Assembly: GCF_040214835.1 (NCBI RefSeq)
Contig: NZ_CP157874.1
Span: 311,001 to 375,000, forward strand
Length of the DNA: 64,000 nucleotides
Reading direction: 5' to 3'
Origin: Pseudomonas asiatica
Lineage (GTDB): Bacteria > Pseudomonadota > Gammaproteobacteria > Pseudomonadales > Pseudomonadaceae
Shown: positions 18,064 to 26,532 of the stretch, one piece after another
Layout of the letters: the number at the start of each line of letters is the position of its first letter
How positions within the stretch are numbered: the first letter of the stretch is position 1
Notes under the pieces: generated by a model
Databases searched by the model: none
Seen by the model: the letters and a program-made list of their open reading frames with translations, nothing else
What the model was told of the DNA's origin: nothing
Made by a program: the position numbers and the translations under genes

Positions 18064-19170
18064 ATGACGTCGTACACCTCCGGGAACCCAACCCAGAACC
18101 GCACAGCCCCCCAGTCCATCGGGTTTCTCCTACTGGACAATTTCACCCTCATTTCCCTGGCATCGGCCGTCGAGCCGCTGCGCATGGCCAACCAGCTGTC
18201 CGGCCGCGAGCTGTACCGCTGGCACACCCTCACCGCCGATGGTGGACAGGTGTGGGCCAGCGATGGCTTGCAGATAACCCCTGACGCCGCCATGCACAGT
18301 GCGCCCCCCATCGATACCGTGATTGTCTGTGGCGGCGTGGGCATCCAGCGCAGCGTTACCCGCGAGCATGTCACCTGGTTGCAAACCCAGGCCCGTCAGT
18401 CGCGCCGTCTGGGCGCGGTATGTACCGGTAGCTGGGCCTTGGCCTGTGCCGGGCTGCTGGATGGTTTCGATTGCAGCGTGCACTGGGAATGCCTGGCGGC
18501 CATGCAGGAGGCCTACCCGCGGGTCAACATGAGCACCCGCCTGTTCACCCTCGACCGTAACCGCTTCACCAGCTCCGGCGGCACTGCGCCGCTGGACATG
18601 ATGCTGCACCTGATCAGCCGCGACCACGGCCGTGAACTGTCGGCTGCGATTTCCGAAATGTTCGTCTACGAGCGCATCCGCAACGAGCAGGATCACCAGC
18701 GCGTGCCGCTCAAGCACATGCTTGGCACCAACCAGCCGAAGCTGCAGGAAATCGTCGCGCTGATGGAGGCCAACCTCGAAGAGCCGATCGACCTGGATGA
18801 ACTGGCGGTATACGTGTCGGTATCGCGCCGGCAGCTCGAGCGCCTGTTCCAGAAGTACCTGCACTGTTCGCCGTCGCGTTACTACCTGAAGCTGCGCCTG
18901 ATCCGCGCCCGGCAGCTGCTGAAGCAGACGCCGATGTCGATCATCGAAGTGGCGTCGGTGTGCGGCTTCGTGTCTACCCCGCACTTCTCCAAGTGCTACC
19001 GCGAATACTTCGGCATTCCGCCGCGTGACGAGCGCGTGGGCTCCAACACCGCACAGCAGGTGGCGATGATGCCGATCCCGCAGGCCATGACCCTGTCGCC
19101 GCACAGCGGGCCGATGGCGGCCCTGAGCCAGGCGCGCAACGAGTCGACCTTTGCCAGTGTAAGGCTCTGA
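18064..19170 (+). CDS. gbdR: GATase1-like AraC-family regulator GbdR
   Basis: Activator of betaine and dimethylglycine catabolism. The N-terminal DJ-1/PfpI-like sensor domain (about 17-190) contains GAVCTGSWALACAGLLDG around the nucleophile-elbow Cys. The C-terminal AraC DNA-binding domain (about 230-330) has two helix-turn-helix units (ELAVYVSVSRRQLERLFQ and IIEVASVCGFVSTPHFSK). A ~40-residue tail follows. 368 residues, matching P. aeruginosa GbdR, which responds to betaine and dimethylglycine. GTGAGGAG lies upstream of the start. Position beside sdaB and cbcXWV supports the call. Confidence 0.95.
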   Translation: MTSYTSGNPTQNRTAPQSIGFLLLDNFTLISLASAVEPLRMANQLSGRELYRWHTLTADGGQVWASDGLQITPDAAMHSAPPIDTVIVCGGVGIQRSVTREHVTWLQTQARQSRRLGAVCTGSWALACAGLLDGFDCSVHWECLAAMQEAYPRVNMSTRLFTLDRNRFTSSGGTAPLDMMLHLISRDHGRELSAAISEMFVYERIRNEQDHQRVPLKHMLGTNQPKLQEIVALMEANLEEPIDLDELAVYVSVSRRQLERLFQKYLHCSPSRYYLKLRLIRARQLLKQTPMSIIEVASVCGFVSTPHFSKCYREYFGIPPRDERVGSNTAQQVAMMPIPQAMTLSPHSGPMAALSQARNESTFASVRL

Positions 19171-19176
19171 AACGGA

Positions 19177-19275
19177 GCCGGCCTCTTCGCGGGCTTGCCC
19201 GCTCCCACAGGAGATGCACAGTGTTTGAAATCTGTGCAATCCCTGTGGGAGCGGGCAAGCCCGCGAAGAGGCCGG
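19177..19275. repeat. Inverted REP pair
   Basis: GCCTCTTCGCGGGCTTGCCC and its reverse complement flank a short spacer with a TGCACAG/CTGTGCA inner dyad, between convergent gbdR and the 19291 gene. Confidence 0.85.
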
Positions 19276-19290
19276 TGCAGGAAAACTCTG

Positions 19291-19548
19291 TCAGCCGCGC
19301 TTGTTGAACTGCGCCAACGCCGGCAACAGCTGTTTGTCGATGGCCTGGCGCACCGCCGGCAGGATCGTCGCGCTACCGGTATACATCTGCTCCACCATCC
19401 CCTTCAGCGCCCGTGCATTGGGCTCGGTCAGCCCACGCACCACCGCTTCGCACGCCTGCTCGGCAGTAGCGCCGGCCGGAATCTCGAACCCGCGCGCGCG
19501 CAGGTGGCCTGCCAGATCGTCCTGGTCAATCAAATCCGCATGCATCAT
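19291..19548 (-). CDS. Conserved hypothetical protein, 85 aa
   Basis: Start MMHADLIDQDDLAG at 19548 has GGGA eight bases upstream; the frame runs further up but without a site. It is a small helical cytoplasmic protein with no motif I recognise. It is on the same strand as the cdh genes but separated from cdhB by 323 bp with a REP dyad, so it is probably independent. Confidence 0.7.
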   Translation of the reverse strand: MMHADLIDQDDLAGHLRARGFEIPAGATAEQACEAVVRGLTEPNARALKGMVEQMYTGSATILPAVRQAIDKQLLPALAQFNKRG

Positions 19549-19664
19549 GGCTGTTGTCCCTTTTATCGCTAAGAGAGTGCTGCTGTGATTTACGACCGAT
19601 TCTGTGACGCCGGCGACATGCCCGCAACAACAGAATGGCGCCATGGCTGCTTTGGCTAAGAACA

Positions 19665-19811
19665 GGTCGTTCCCGGCTAAATCCACCTGCCGGGAAGTGA
19701 GCAAACTCAAGCCATCTACCGCAACGGAGGGTTTGGTCACCCTCGTTCGTGCACAGTGGATGTTGCTCGCTCTTGGCCCCGGATGCTCACGGCTTTCCGG
19801 GGTTATTTTTT
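19665..19811 (+). ncRNA. Candidate small RNA with three hairpins and an intrinsic terminator
   Basis: Three ordered hairpins: TTCCCGGC/GCCGGGAA (19670-19677, 19689-19696), GAGGGT/ACCCTC (19727-19732, 19739-19744) and a terminator CCCCGGA/TCCGGGG (19777-19783, 19796-19802) followed by TTATTTTTT. No plus-strand gene precedes this terminator, so it should end its own transcript. The 5' end is uncertain; TTGGCT near 19652 could be a -35. I do not recognise the RNA family. Confidence 0.45.
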
Positions 19812-19824
19812 GCCTGAATACATG

Positions 19825-19858
19825 ACCTGTGGGAGCGGGCGTGCCCGCTCCCACAGGT
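19825..19858. repeat. Single REP as a perfect dyad
   Basis: ACCTGTGGGAGCGGGC, GT, then the exact reverse complement (16-bp arms). It lies 13 bp after the cdhB stop and may end the caiX-cdhCAB transcript. Confidence 0.85.
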
Positions 19859-19871
19859 TATGTGTTACTGC

Positions 19872-20348
19872 TCAGTTTGGCGTAGGCAGGGCTATCACCC
19901 GGCCGACGAACTCAGCCGAGGGCACATCCTGCTGCTCATCCACCAACCCTTGCAGCAACCCGACACTACGCTCACTGAACGGCGCCGACTTCGGCCCTGT
20001 CAGGTCCACATGCAGCAGCATCTGCTCACTGGCCGCCAGCGCTTCGTCGAACCCTGCCCGGTGCAGGCTGTGGTAGACATGCAGGCGCTTGCGATCGAAG
20101 CCGATGATCTGTGTCTGCACCCACACCTCGCTACCCAGCTTCACTTCGTGCAGGTAGTTGATGTGCGCCTCCAGGGTGAACAGCGAGTTACCGCTCTGGC
20201 CGCGACTGTCGGCATCCAGGCCGATGCGCTCCATCAGCGCGTCGGTGGCGTAGCTGAAGATCAGTAGGTAGAAGGCATCGCGCAGGTGCCCGTTGTAGTC
20301 GACCCAGTCCTCCTGGACTGGGGTGCGGTAGGTGATCAGTGCGGGCAT
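19872..20348 (-). CDS. cdhB: Betainyl-CoA thioesterase CdhB (hot-dog fold)
   Basis: A 158-residue 4HBT-type thioesterase; the N-terminal VQEDWVDYNGHLRDAFY matches the family active-site helix with its conserved Asp/Asn/His. It starts 10 bp after cdhA with GAGGAG upstream. In Pseudomonas carnitine catabolism this protein hydrolyses betainyl-CoA released by the beta-keto acid cleavage enzyme. Assignment rests on family plus operon position. Confidence 0.88.
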   Translation of the reverse strand: MPALITYRTPVQEDWVDYNGHLRDAFYLLIFSYATDALMERIGLDADSRGQSGNSLFTLEAHINYLHEVKLGSEVWVQTQIIGFDRKRLHVYHSLHRAGFDEALAASEQMLLHVDLTGPKSAPFSERSVGLLQGLVDEQQDVPSAEFVGRVIALPTPN

Positions 20349-20358
20349 CGCGGTCTCC

Positions 20359-21324
20359 TCAGTCGCCGAAAGCCATACCGTGCTTGGCCTTGCTGGTCTT
20401 CACCGCTTCCAGCACTGCCAACAGGGTGTCATCACGATAGCGCTCCAGCGCGGCGATGCTGCGGTCGCCCAGTTGCTCGGAAGTGCCTTCGACCACATCG
20501 TCGATCAGCTTGTCGGTCAGCTCTGGTGCCGGCAGGTAAGTCCACGGCAGCTGCAGCGCCGGGCCGAACTGGGCCATGAAGTGACGCATGCCTGCGTCAC
20601 CACCGGCCAGGGTGTAGGTGAGGAACGTGCCCATGAACGACCAGCGCAGGCCGGCGCCGAAGCGGATGGCATCGTCGATTTCGCCGGTGCTGGCCACGCC
20701 GTCGTTGACCAGGTGCAGGGCCTCGCGCCACAGGGCTTCGAGCAGGCGGTCGGCGATGAACCCGGGCACTTCCTTGCGAACATGCAGCGGGCGCATGCCC
20801 AGGGCGGTGTAGATGGTCCTGGCAGCTTCAATGGCCTCGGGGGTGGTGCGCTTGCCGCCGACGATTTCTACCAGCGGCAGCAGGTACACCGGGTTGAACG
20901 GGTGGCCTACCACGCAGCGCTCGGGGTGGGTGGCCGATTCGTAGAACTCGCTGGGCAGCAGGCCCGAGGTGCTTGAACCGATGATCGCGTCGGGTTTGGC
21001 GGCAGCGCTGATCTTTGCGTGCAGGTCGAGTTTCAGGTCCAGGCGTTCAGGGGCGCTTTCCTGGATGAAATCGGCATCGCGGACGCATTCCTCGATGGTG
21101 GCGACGAACTTCAGGCGGTCTTGTGAGGCGCCTGGTGCCAGGCCTTGCTTTTCCAATGCCGGCCAGGCGTTGGCGATGCGCTTGCGCAACGCCTGCTCGG
21201 CGCCTGGCGCCGGGTCCCAGGCGACCACGTCCAGCCCGTGGGCCAGGGCGCGCGCGACCCAGCCGCTGCCGATCACGCCACTACCCAGGGCGGCGAAGGT
21301 CTTGATCTCGGTGATGAAGGTCAT
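20359..21324 (-). CDS. cdhA: L-carnitine dehydrogenase CdhA
   Basis: Oxidises L-carnitine to 3-dehydrocarnitine with NAD+. It is a 321-residue 3-hydroxyacyl-CoA dehydrogenase-like protein with Rossmann motif GSGVIGSGW near residue 14, catalytic His in [16 protein letters not shown] and a C-terminal helical dimerisation domain. AGGAG precedes its ATG; it lies 18 bp after cdhC. Confidence 0.93.
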   Translation of the reverse strand: MTFITEIKTFAALGSGVIGSGWVARALAHGLDVVAWDPAPGAEQALRKRIANAWPALEKQGLAPGASQDRLKFVATIEECVRDADFIQESAPERLDLKLDLHAKISAAAKPDAIIGSSTSGLLPSEFYESATHPERCVVGHPFNPVYLLPLVEIVGGKRTTPEAIEAARTIYTALGMRPLHVRKEVPGFIADRLLEALWREALHLVNDGVASTGEIDDAIRFGAGLRWSFMGTFLTYTLAGGDAGMRHFMAQFGPALQLPWTYLPAPELTDKLIDDVVEGTSEQLGDRSIAALERYRDDTLLAVLEAVKTSKAKHGMAFGD

Positions 21325-21342
21325 GTTGGGCTCCTGAAAGTG

Positions 21343-22227
21343 TCAGCGGCGTTTGAGGTTCATCTTTTCCCGGCCTTCGGCCGGGGTCAGTACACGGGCG
21401 CCAAGGCGCGAAATGATCTCTACCGCGCGCTCGACCAACTGGCCGTTGCTGGCCAGCACGCCACGGTCCAGGTACAGGTTGTCCTCCAGGCCCACCCGCA
21501 CGTTGCCGCCCAGTAGCACGGCCTGGGCGGCCATCGGCATCTGCATGCGGCCGATGCCGAACCCGGCCCAGGTGACGTTGGCCGGCAGGTTGTCGACCAT
21601 CGCCTTCATGGTGGTGGTATCGGCCGGCGCGCCCCACGGGATGCCCAGGCAAAGCTGGAACAGTGGGTCGTCGAGCAGGCCTTCCTTCATCATCTGCTTG
21701 GCGAACCACAGGTGGCCGGTGTCGAAGATTTCCAGCTCGGCTTTTACCCCCAGCTCGGTAATGCGCTTGGCGCCGGCGCGCAGTTGTGCCGGGGTGGAGA
21801 CATAGATCGAGTTACCGTCGCCGAAGTTGAGGGTGCCGCAGTCGAGGGTGCAGATTTCCGGCAGCAGCGCTTCGACGTGGGCCAGGCGCTCCAGTGGGCC
21901 GATCAGGTCGGTACCCGCGCCGAATTCCAGCGGTGTTTCACCTGGGCCGATTTCCAAGTCGCCACCCATGCCCGCGGTAAGGTTGACGATGATGTCCACG
22001 TCGGCTTCGCGGATGCGTTCCATGACTTCGCGATACAGCGCCACGTCACGGCTGAAGCGGCCGGTTTGTGGGTCGCGCACGTGGCAGTGGACCACGGTGG
22101 CGCCGGCTTTGGCGGCCTCTACGGCAGAATCGGCGATCTGCTTGGGGGTGACTGGAACAAGGTGGCTTTTCGAGGCGGTGTCGCCGGCGCCGGTGAGGGC
22201 GCAGGTGATGATGACGTCGTGGTTCAT
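21343..22227 (-). CDS. cdhC: Dehydrocarnitine cleavage enzyme CdhC (BKACE family)
   Basis: Beta-keto acid cleavage enzyme (DUF849): cleaves 3-dehydrocarnitine with acetyl-CoA to betainyl-CoA and acetoacetate. The 294-residue TIM barrel shows the zinc-binding HCH in [12 protein letters not shown] and the later segments [10 protein letters not shown] and LEIFDTGHL. Start [11 protein letters not shown] at 22227 has AAGGAA seven bases upstream; an upstream in-frame Met would lie across the REP pair and is rejected. Confidence 0.92.
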   Translation of the reverse strand: MNHDVIITCALTGAGDTASKSHLVPVTPKQIADSAVEAAKAGATVVHCHVRDPQTGRFSRDVALYREVMERIREADVDIIVNLTAGMGGDLEIGPGETPLEFGAGTDLIGPLERLAHVEALLPEICTLDCGTLNFGDGNSIYVSTPAQLRAGAKRITELGVKAELEIFDTGHLWFAKQMMKEGLLDDPLFQLCLGIPWGAPADTTTMKAMVDNLPANVTWAGFGIGRMQMPMAAQAVLLGGNVRVGLEDNLYLDRGVLASNGQLVERAVEIISRLGARVLTPAEGREKMNLKRR

Positions 22228-22252
22228 GGCGGGGTTCCTTGTGGTGTCTGGT

Positions 22253-22346
22253 GGCCTTTTCGCGGGTAAACCCGCTCCCACAGGGGACGATGTTGCCCCT
22301 GGCATGTGCATGACTTGTGGGAGCGGGTTTACCCGCGAATGGGCCG
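22253..22346. repeat. Inverted REP pair between caiX and cdhC
   Basis: Facing copies of CGCGGGTAAACCCGCTCCCACA. Because caiX and cdhC lie on the same strand, this pair could lower read-through and uncouple the binding protein from the enzymes. Confidence 0.85.
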
Positions 22347-22348
22347 GA

Positions 22349-23293
22349 TCAGTTGGCAGTGAGGCTGAGGTTGTCGGCAGCCGGCTTGCCATCGAAGGTG
22401 GTCACACCCTCCAGCCAGCGGGCCTTGTCCTCGGGGTGGTCCTTGAGCCACTGGCGGGCCGACTCCAGTGCATCCTTGTGGTCGAGCAGCGGCTGCATCA
22501 TGCGGCTCTCGTCCTCGGCGCTGAAGTTCAGGTTGGCCAGCAGGCGGTGGGCATTGGGGCAGCGTTCGGCGTAGTCCGGCGCGGTCACCGTCCACACTGT
22601 CGCGCGGCCTTCGTCAGGGCCCAGGGCGCCCTGGCTGTCGCCCAGGTAGACCATGTCGATATTCACGTTCATCGGGTGCGGCGCCCAGCCAAAGAACACC
22701 ACGGCTTCGTTGCGCCGCACCGCGCGATCGACGGCGGCGAGCATGCCGGCCTCGCTGGACTCGACCAGCTGGAACTTGCCCAGGCCGAACTGGTTCTTGG
22801 CGATCATCGCCTTGATCTGGGTGTTGGCGCCGGAACCCGGTTCGATGCCGTAGATTTTCCCGCCCAGTTCCTTTTCGAACTTGTGGATGTCGGCGAAGGT
22901 CTTCAGGCCCTTGTCGGCCAGGTACTTGGGCACCGCCAGGGTGGCGCGGGCGTCTTCCAGGCTGGGTTTGTCGAGCACCTTGACCTGCTTGGCGTCGACG
23001 AACGGGGTGATGGTCTGGGTCATGATCGGGTTCCAGTAACCCAGGAACATGTCCAGGCGTTTGTCGCGGATGCCGGCGAAGATGATCTGCTGCGAGGCGC
23101 TGGTCTGTTTGGTCTGGTAGCCAAGGCCATCGAGCAGCACCTGGGCCATGGCGCTGGTGGCGATGACGTCGGTCCAGTTGACCACGCCCAGACGGACGTT
23201 CTTGCAGGCCGCAGGCTCGGCGGCGAATAGTGGGGAAGTGGCGATGCTGCTCAGGGCAAGGGTCAACAGGCTGCGGCGGATCAAGCTGTGCAT
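22349..23293 (-). CDS. caiX: Carnitine-binding periplasmic protein CaiX
   Basis: An OpuAC-family binding protein of 314 residues with signal peptide [18 protein letters not shown]... (cut near AEP, residue 25). Its layout parallels CbcX ([23 protein letters not shown]). It has no permease or ATPase of its own here; family work in Pseudomonas shows CaiX feeding carnitine to the CbcWV core. The start at 23293 has GGAGA six bases upstream. It is the first gene of caiX-cdhC-cdhA-cdhB. Confidence 0.92.
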   Translation of the reverse strand: MHSLIRRSLLTLALSSIATSPLFAAEPAACKNVRLGVVNWTDVIATSAMAQVLLDGLGYQTKQTSASQQIIFAGIRDKRLDMFLGYWNPIMTQTITPFVDAKQVKVLDKPSLEDARATLAVPKYLADKGLKTFADIHKFEKELGGKIYGIEPGSGANTQIKAMIAKNQFGLGKFQLVESSEAGMLAAVDRAVRRNEAVVFFGWAPHPMNVNIDMVYLGDSQGALGPDEGRATVWTVTAPDYAERCPNAHRLLANLNFSAEDESRMMQPLLDHKDALESARQWLKDHPEDKARWLEGVTTFDGKPAADNLSLTAN

Positions 23294-23391
23294 GGTGGCT
23301 CTCCATCGGCAGTGCATATTGTTATTGGGGTTCGACCTCTCTGGGTCGTATGAAGAAGCTACGCTGCTGTCAGGGTGGAAAATCGCACCCT

Positions 23392-23425
23392 GGCGACCAA
23401 CATTTGCACGGAGGCGACCACCTTT
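23392..23425. promoter_or_regulatory. Putative CdhR operator: GGCGACCA direct repeat, 21-bp phase
   Basis: The GGCGACCA cores, with CGAC at 23394 and 23415, are 21 bp apart and both are followed by a TTTGC. It lies in the 147-bp divergent gap between caiX and cdhR, close to the cdhR start, consistent with control of both genes. Confidence 0.5.
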
Positions 23426-23440
23426 GCCGTGGAGCATGCA

Positions 23441-24403
23441 ATGCCGCAAATCATTCACTTCCTGTTGTTGCCCGGGTTCTCGGCCATGGGTTTCATCAGT
23501 GCCCTGGAGCCACTGCGGGTGGCCAATCGTTTCAAGGGCCCACTGTATCGCTGGCAGGTGTTGAGCCTGGACGGCGGGGCGGTGCAGGCCAGCAATGGCA
23601 TGTCGGTGAACGCCGATGCGGCGCTGGGGGCGGGCGAACCTGGTGGCATCCTGCTGATCGTCGCCGGTTTCGAGCCATTGGCCTGTTACGGGCCGGCGCT
23701 GCAGCAGGCGCTACGCCGCCTGGATCATGAGGGGGTTGTTCTGGGTGGCATCGATACTGGCGCGGTGGTACTGGCCGAGGCCGGCCTGCTCGACGGCCAC
23801 CGCGCCACCGTGCACTGGGAGGCGCTGGAGGCGTTCAAGGAGAATTACCCGAGCCTGCAGGCCACACAGGAACTGTTCGAAATCGACCGACGGCGCATCA
23901 CCTGTGCGGGCGGCACTGCCTCGATCGACCTGATGCTCGACCTGATTGCGCAATCCCATGGCAGCGAGCTGGCGGTGCAGGTTTCGGAGCAATTCGTGTT
24001 GGGCCGTATTCGGCCGCGGCAGGATCATCAGCGGATGCAGATCGCCTCTCGCTATGGCATCAGCAACCGCAAGCTGGTGCAGGTGATCGGCGAGATGGAA
24101 AAGCATACCGAGCCACCATTGAGCACATTGGAGCTGGCCGCCCGTGCCATGATCACCAGGCGTCAGCTGGAGCGCTTGTTTCGTTTGTACCTGAATGATA
24201 CGCCCAGTGGCTTCTATCTTGACCTGCGTCTGGACAAGGCACGTCAGCTGCTGTGTCAGACGCAGATGAGCATCACGCAGGTCAGCGTTGCATGTGGTTT
24301 CGAGCTGCCGTCGTACTTCACCCGCCGGTACAAAAGACGCTTTGGGCGCTGTCCGCGTGAAGAACGTCAGGCGCTCAAGCCACAGCTGCCGGATCAGAAC
24401 TGA
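23441..24403 (+). CDS. cdhR: GATase1-like AraC-family regulator CdhR
   Basis: Carnitine-responsive activator and paralogue of GbdR. DJ-1/PfpI-like domain (about 5-175) with GGIDTGAVVLAEAGLLDG, where Thr or Gly replaces the Cys found in GbdR; AraC domain in the C-terminal third (LAARAMITRRQLERLFR and ITQVSVACGFELPSYFTR). Start MPQIIHFLLLPG at 23441 with GGAG six bases upstream; 320 residues. It diverges from caiX. Its 3' end overlaps the convergent 24394 gene by 10 bp. Confidence 0.93.
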   Translation: MPQIIHFLLLPGFSAMGFISALEPLRVANRFKGPLYRWQVLSLDGGAVQASNGMSVNADAALGAGEPGGILLIVAGFEPLACYGPALQQALRRLDHEGVVLGGIDTGAVVLAEAGLLDGHRATVHWEALEAFKENYPSLQATQELFEIDRRRITCAGGTASIDLMLDLIAQSHGSELAVQVSEQFVLGRIRPRQDHQRMQIASRYGISNRKLVQVIGEMEKHTEPPLSTLELAARAMITRRQLERLFRLYLNDTPSGFYLDLRLDKARQLLCQTQMSITQVSVACGFELPSYFTRRYKRRFGRCPREERQALKPQLPDQN

Positions 24404-24945
24404 TCGAGGTCAGAAAGCGCCTGGAGGCGGTTTTCGACCTGTACTCGCCGTGCTTCGAAAGCCCGGGCGTCGAGTTTCGCGCCCATGTGGTCCAGTTGCA
24501 GGGCAAGGCGTGTACGTGGGGCATCCGGGTCGGTCGAACAGCACAGGTTGAAGACGATCGCCAGCGGGCTGCCGCTGTCATCCAGGTCAAATTCGATGCG
24601 CAGGTGCGAGCTGGCCGAAGTGCTGCGCAGCAGGGCGAGGTCTGGCTGTTTCAAGCCATTAAGTATGTCGTTGGCAACCCGCTCGAACTTGAGGTTGCGA
24701 CGCTGGGGCGCTGGAATCCAGCCGTTGAAGACGTCTTGAAACACAGCATCCGTGGGTACGCAGTTGATGCTTTTCGTTGTCCGTTCGATCAGTTCGACAC
24801 CGCTGTTTTCCAGGCCCTGCAGAAAACGGTTGAACCAGCGCTGGCCATCCTGTTGGCGATCGTGAACCTGGTTGGCCTCCAGTTGCGCCAGGCGCAGGCA
24901 GGCATGAAGGTCTTCCCAGGGTTGGTTGGCAGGTTTGGTGGGCAT
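24394..24945 (-). CDS. Hypothetical protein, 183 aa
   Basis: Soluble, acidic, no signal peptide or membrane segment. It begins MPTKPANQPWEDLHAC with GAGGG upstream. The last third is Leu/Arg-rich and probably helical. Its stop overlaps the 3' end of cdhR by 10 bp. The 25012 gene lies 66 bp upstream on the same strand, so the two likely form a pair. I do not recognise either protein; both lie in the interval between carnitine and dimethylglycine genes. Confidence 0.7.
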   Translation of the reverse strand: MPTKPANQPWEDLHACLRLAQLEANQVHDRQQDGQRWFNRFLQGLENSGVELIERTTKSINCVPTDAVFQDVFNGWIPAPQRRNLKFERVANDILNGLKQPDLALLRSTSASSHLRIEFDLDDSGSPLAIVFNLCCSTDPDAPRTRLALQLDHMGAKLDARAFEARRVQVENRLQALSDLDQF

Positions 24946-25011
24946 GCTTGTGGCCCTCGCTGCAGGCGTAGGAAGGGGAACCTGGCGCCGCTATGCGGCG
25001 CCAGGTGCAGG

Positions 25012-25755
25012 TCAGATGTCCAGCGCCAGGATGTCGAACGCCTGGCTGGCCAGCTTCATCCTGACGGCTTCGCGCATGGCGTCGAAGTGGCGAACACTGA
25101 ACGAGCCCTGCTGCGAGGCCCGGTATACGCGGGTGTTGGACTTGTCGATGATGCGGCCAGCGGAGCCTGCGGTTTTTTCAGCCTTGTCATAGCTCAGCTG
25201 AACGCTGGTCATGTGCATGATCGGCAGGCCTTGAGGTGTCATCTCGCAGGCCGAAATCTGAATGGTGCTGGATTTGCCCGAAACGCTCACGCTGCTTTCT
25301 TCGAGCAGTTGCTGTGCCTTCGGCGTTTGCACGATCACTTCGAAGGAGCGTTTTACGCAGCGGCTCAGGCGGTGGCTGGCGCCGATCTGGACGGTGACGA
25401 TCTGAGGCACCAGGGTGGCCAGCGTGTGGGTGTCCTTGTCGATTGCTTCTTCGACATGGGCGGCGCCGGTCAGCGTCCAGCCGAACTTGCCCAGGCCGTC
25501 GTTGTAGAAGTTGTACCACTCGCGCTGCTGGGTTTCCTTGTCGAACTTCTTGTTCGCCGACAGGTTCATCAGGCGCATGCCATCGAGCACGTCTTCGGCA
25601 ACGCTGGCGGGTACATCCGGGGCAAAGATGCAGACGGTGTTGGCTACCATGACGGCGCGTTCTTCGCCTTCTTTCTTCAGGGCGGCAATGGCGCTGTTCA
25701 TGTCGGTCTTGCTGATAGTGGAGGTCATGTCTTGGTTTCCGATCGAGTTCATCAT
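25012..25755 (-). CDS. Hypothetical protein, 247 aa, paired with the 24394 gene
   Basis: Start taken at the ATG at 25755 (MMNSIGNQDM) with GAGG five bases upstream; the next Met or a GTG at 25761 are alternatives. Residues 10-35 form a charged helix (SKTDMNSAIAALKKEGEE). The rest is mixed alpha/beta with segments such as GKFGWTLTGAAHVEEAI and CVKRSFEVIVQTPKA. No signal peptide or hydrophobic helix. Function unknown; likely co-transcribed with 24394. Confidence 0.7.
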   Translation of the reverse strand: MMNSIGNQDMTSTISKTDMNSAIAALKKEGEERAVMVANTVCIFAPDVPASVAEDVLDGMRLMNLSANKKFDKETQQREWYNFYNDGLGKFGWTLTGAAHVEEAIDKDTHTLATLVPQIVTVQIGASHRLSRCVKRSFEVIVQTPKAQQLLEESSVSVSGKSSTIQISACEMTPQGLPIMHMTSVQLSYDKAEKTAGSAGRIIDKSNTRVYRASQQGSFSVRHFDAMREAVRMKLASQAFDILALDI

Positions 25756-25843
25756 CGGCACCTCGGGTGAGGCGCCGGGGACGCACTTTGGTTCGGATCG
25801 TCAAGACAGATAAGCCGAAAGCCTTTCCTGCCGAGGAACTCCC

Positions 25844-26245
25844 TTACTGCTGGCCGATGGACTGCAGGTACTCAGAGCGGTCATCGCTGCGCTGTGCCAC
25901 GCAAGTGTTCCACGCCGCTTCGAACGCCTTGCTGCCCGGCTTCTCGGCGTAGGTTTCGACCTTGCAGTCGGCATCGCGCAGTTGCGCCCACAGTTTTTCG
26001 GCCGCCTCCATGCGCCCGGCCAGCGCATCTGCCTTGTCGCCTTCGTCGGCGTACTGGTCGCGAATGCGCTGTATCAGGTCGTCATACGCCGACTTCAGTT
26101 CACGCTCGGCCGTCTGCTTGTTGAACGCCGCGCAAGCGAATGTCTGCTGGTCGGTCTCGACGTTGTCGCACGGGGTGCTTTCTTCCTCGCCGGCCTGGGC
26201 GCCCGATACGACAGCCAGCAATACCAGCCATGCCATTGATTTCAT
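25844..26245 (-). CDS. Secreted LprI/DUF1311-like protein
   Basis: A 133-residue protein with signal peptide MKSMAWLVLLAVVSGAQA, then a mature helical domain with four cysteines (CDNVETDQQTFAC..., DADC, NTC) arranged as in the LprI/DUF1311 family, some members of which inhibit lysozyme. Start at 26245 with GAGGAG upstream. Expected periplasmic. It diverges from the dipeptidase operon. Confidence 0.75.
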   Translation of the reverse strand: MKSMAWLVLLAVVSGAQAGEEESTPCDNVETDQQTFACAAFNKQTAERELKSAYDDLIQRIRDQYADEGDKADALAGRMEAAEKLWAQLRDADCKVETYAEKPGSKAFEAAWNTCVAQRSDDRSEYLQSIGQQ

Positions 26246-26445
26246 CCGTTTTCTCCTCAACAAGGCTGACGAATCGGCTGGATTCTCGCTCAGCCGCCGA
26301 CAAGACGATAGCTCCCTGAAGAAATGTTCATGAAACGGCCGGAAATGTCGTTATCGAGACTGTCTCTCATCGCCAGACGGCGCGCCAGAGGGCGCGATGT
26401 CGCGCATTGACGCTTTCGGCAAACCCCCTGTCGTTTTTGCATCGG

Positions 26446-26485
26446 GGCGCCTTTGGGCACAGGCATATGCTGGCCCCAAAGCGCC
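26446..26485. promoter_or_regulatory. 40-bp imperfect palindrome upstream of the dgc operon
   Basis: GGCGCCTTTGGGC and GCCCCAAAGCGCC flank a CAGGCATATGCTG centre. It ends about 48 bp before the 26533 start codon and could be an operator or a 5' leader hairpin. A poorer GACG/GTCG pair, 21 bp apart, lies at 26409 and 26430. Confidence 0.4.
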
Positions 26486-26532
26486 GGCAATAAGGTTTGG
26501 CGCAAACCCATTCAATAAAAGGGGACAGCCTG

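Larger units (their letters stand above)
19549..19871. other. Gap between the 85-aa gene and cdhB
   Basis: 323 bp holding the candidate small RNA and a REP dyad; an open frame at 19604 runs across the terminator hairpin and is not credible. Confidence 0.6.
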
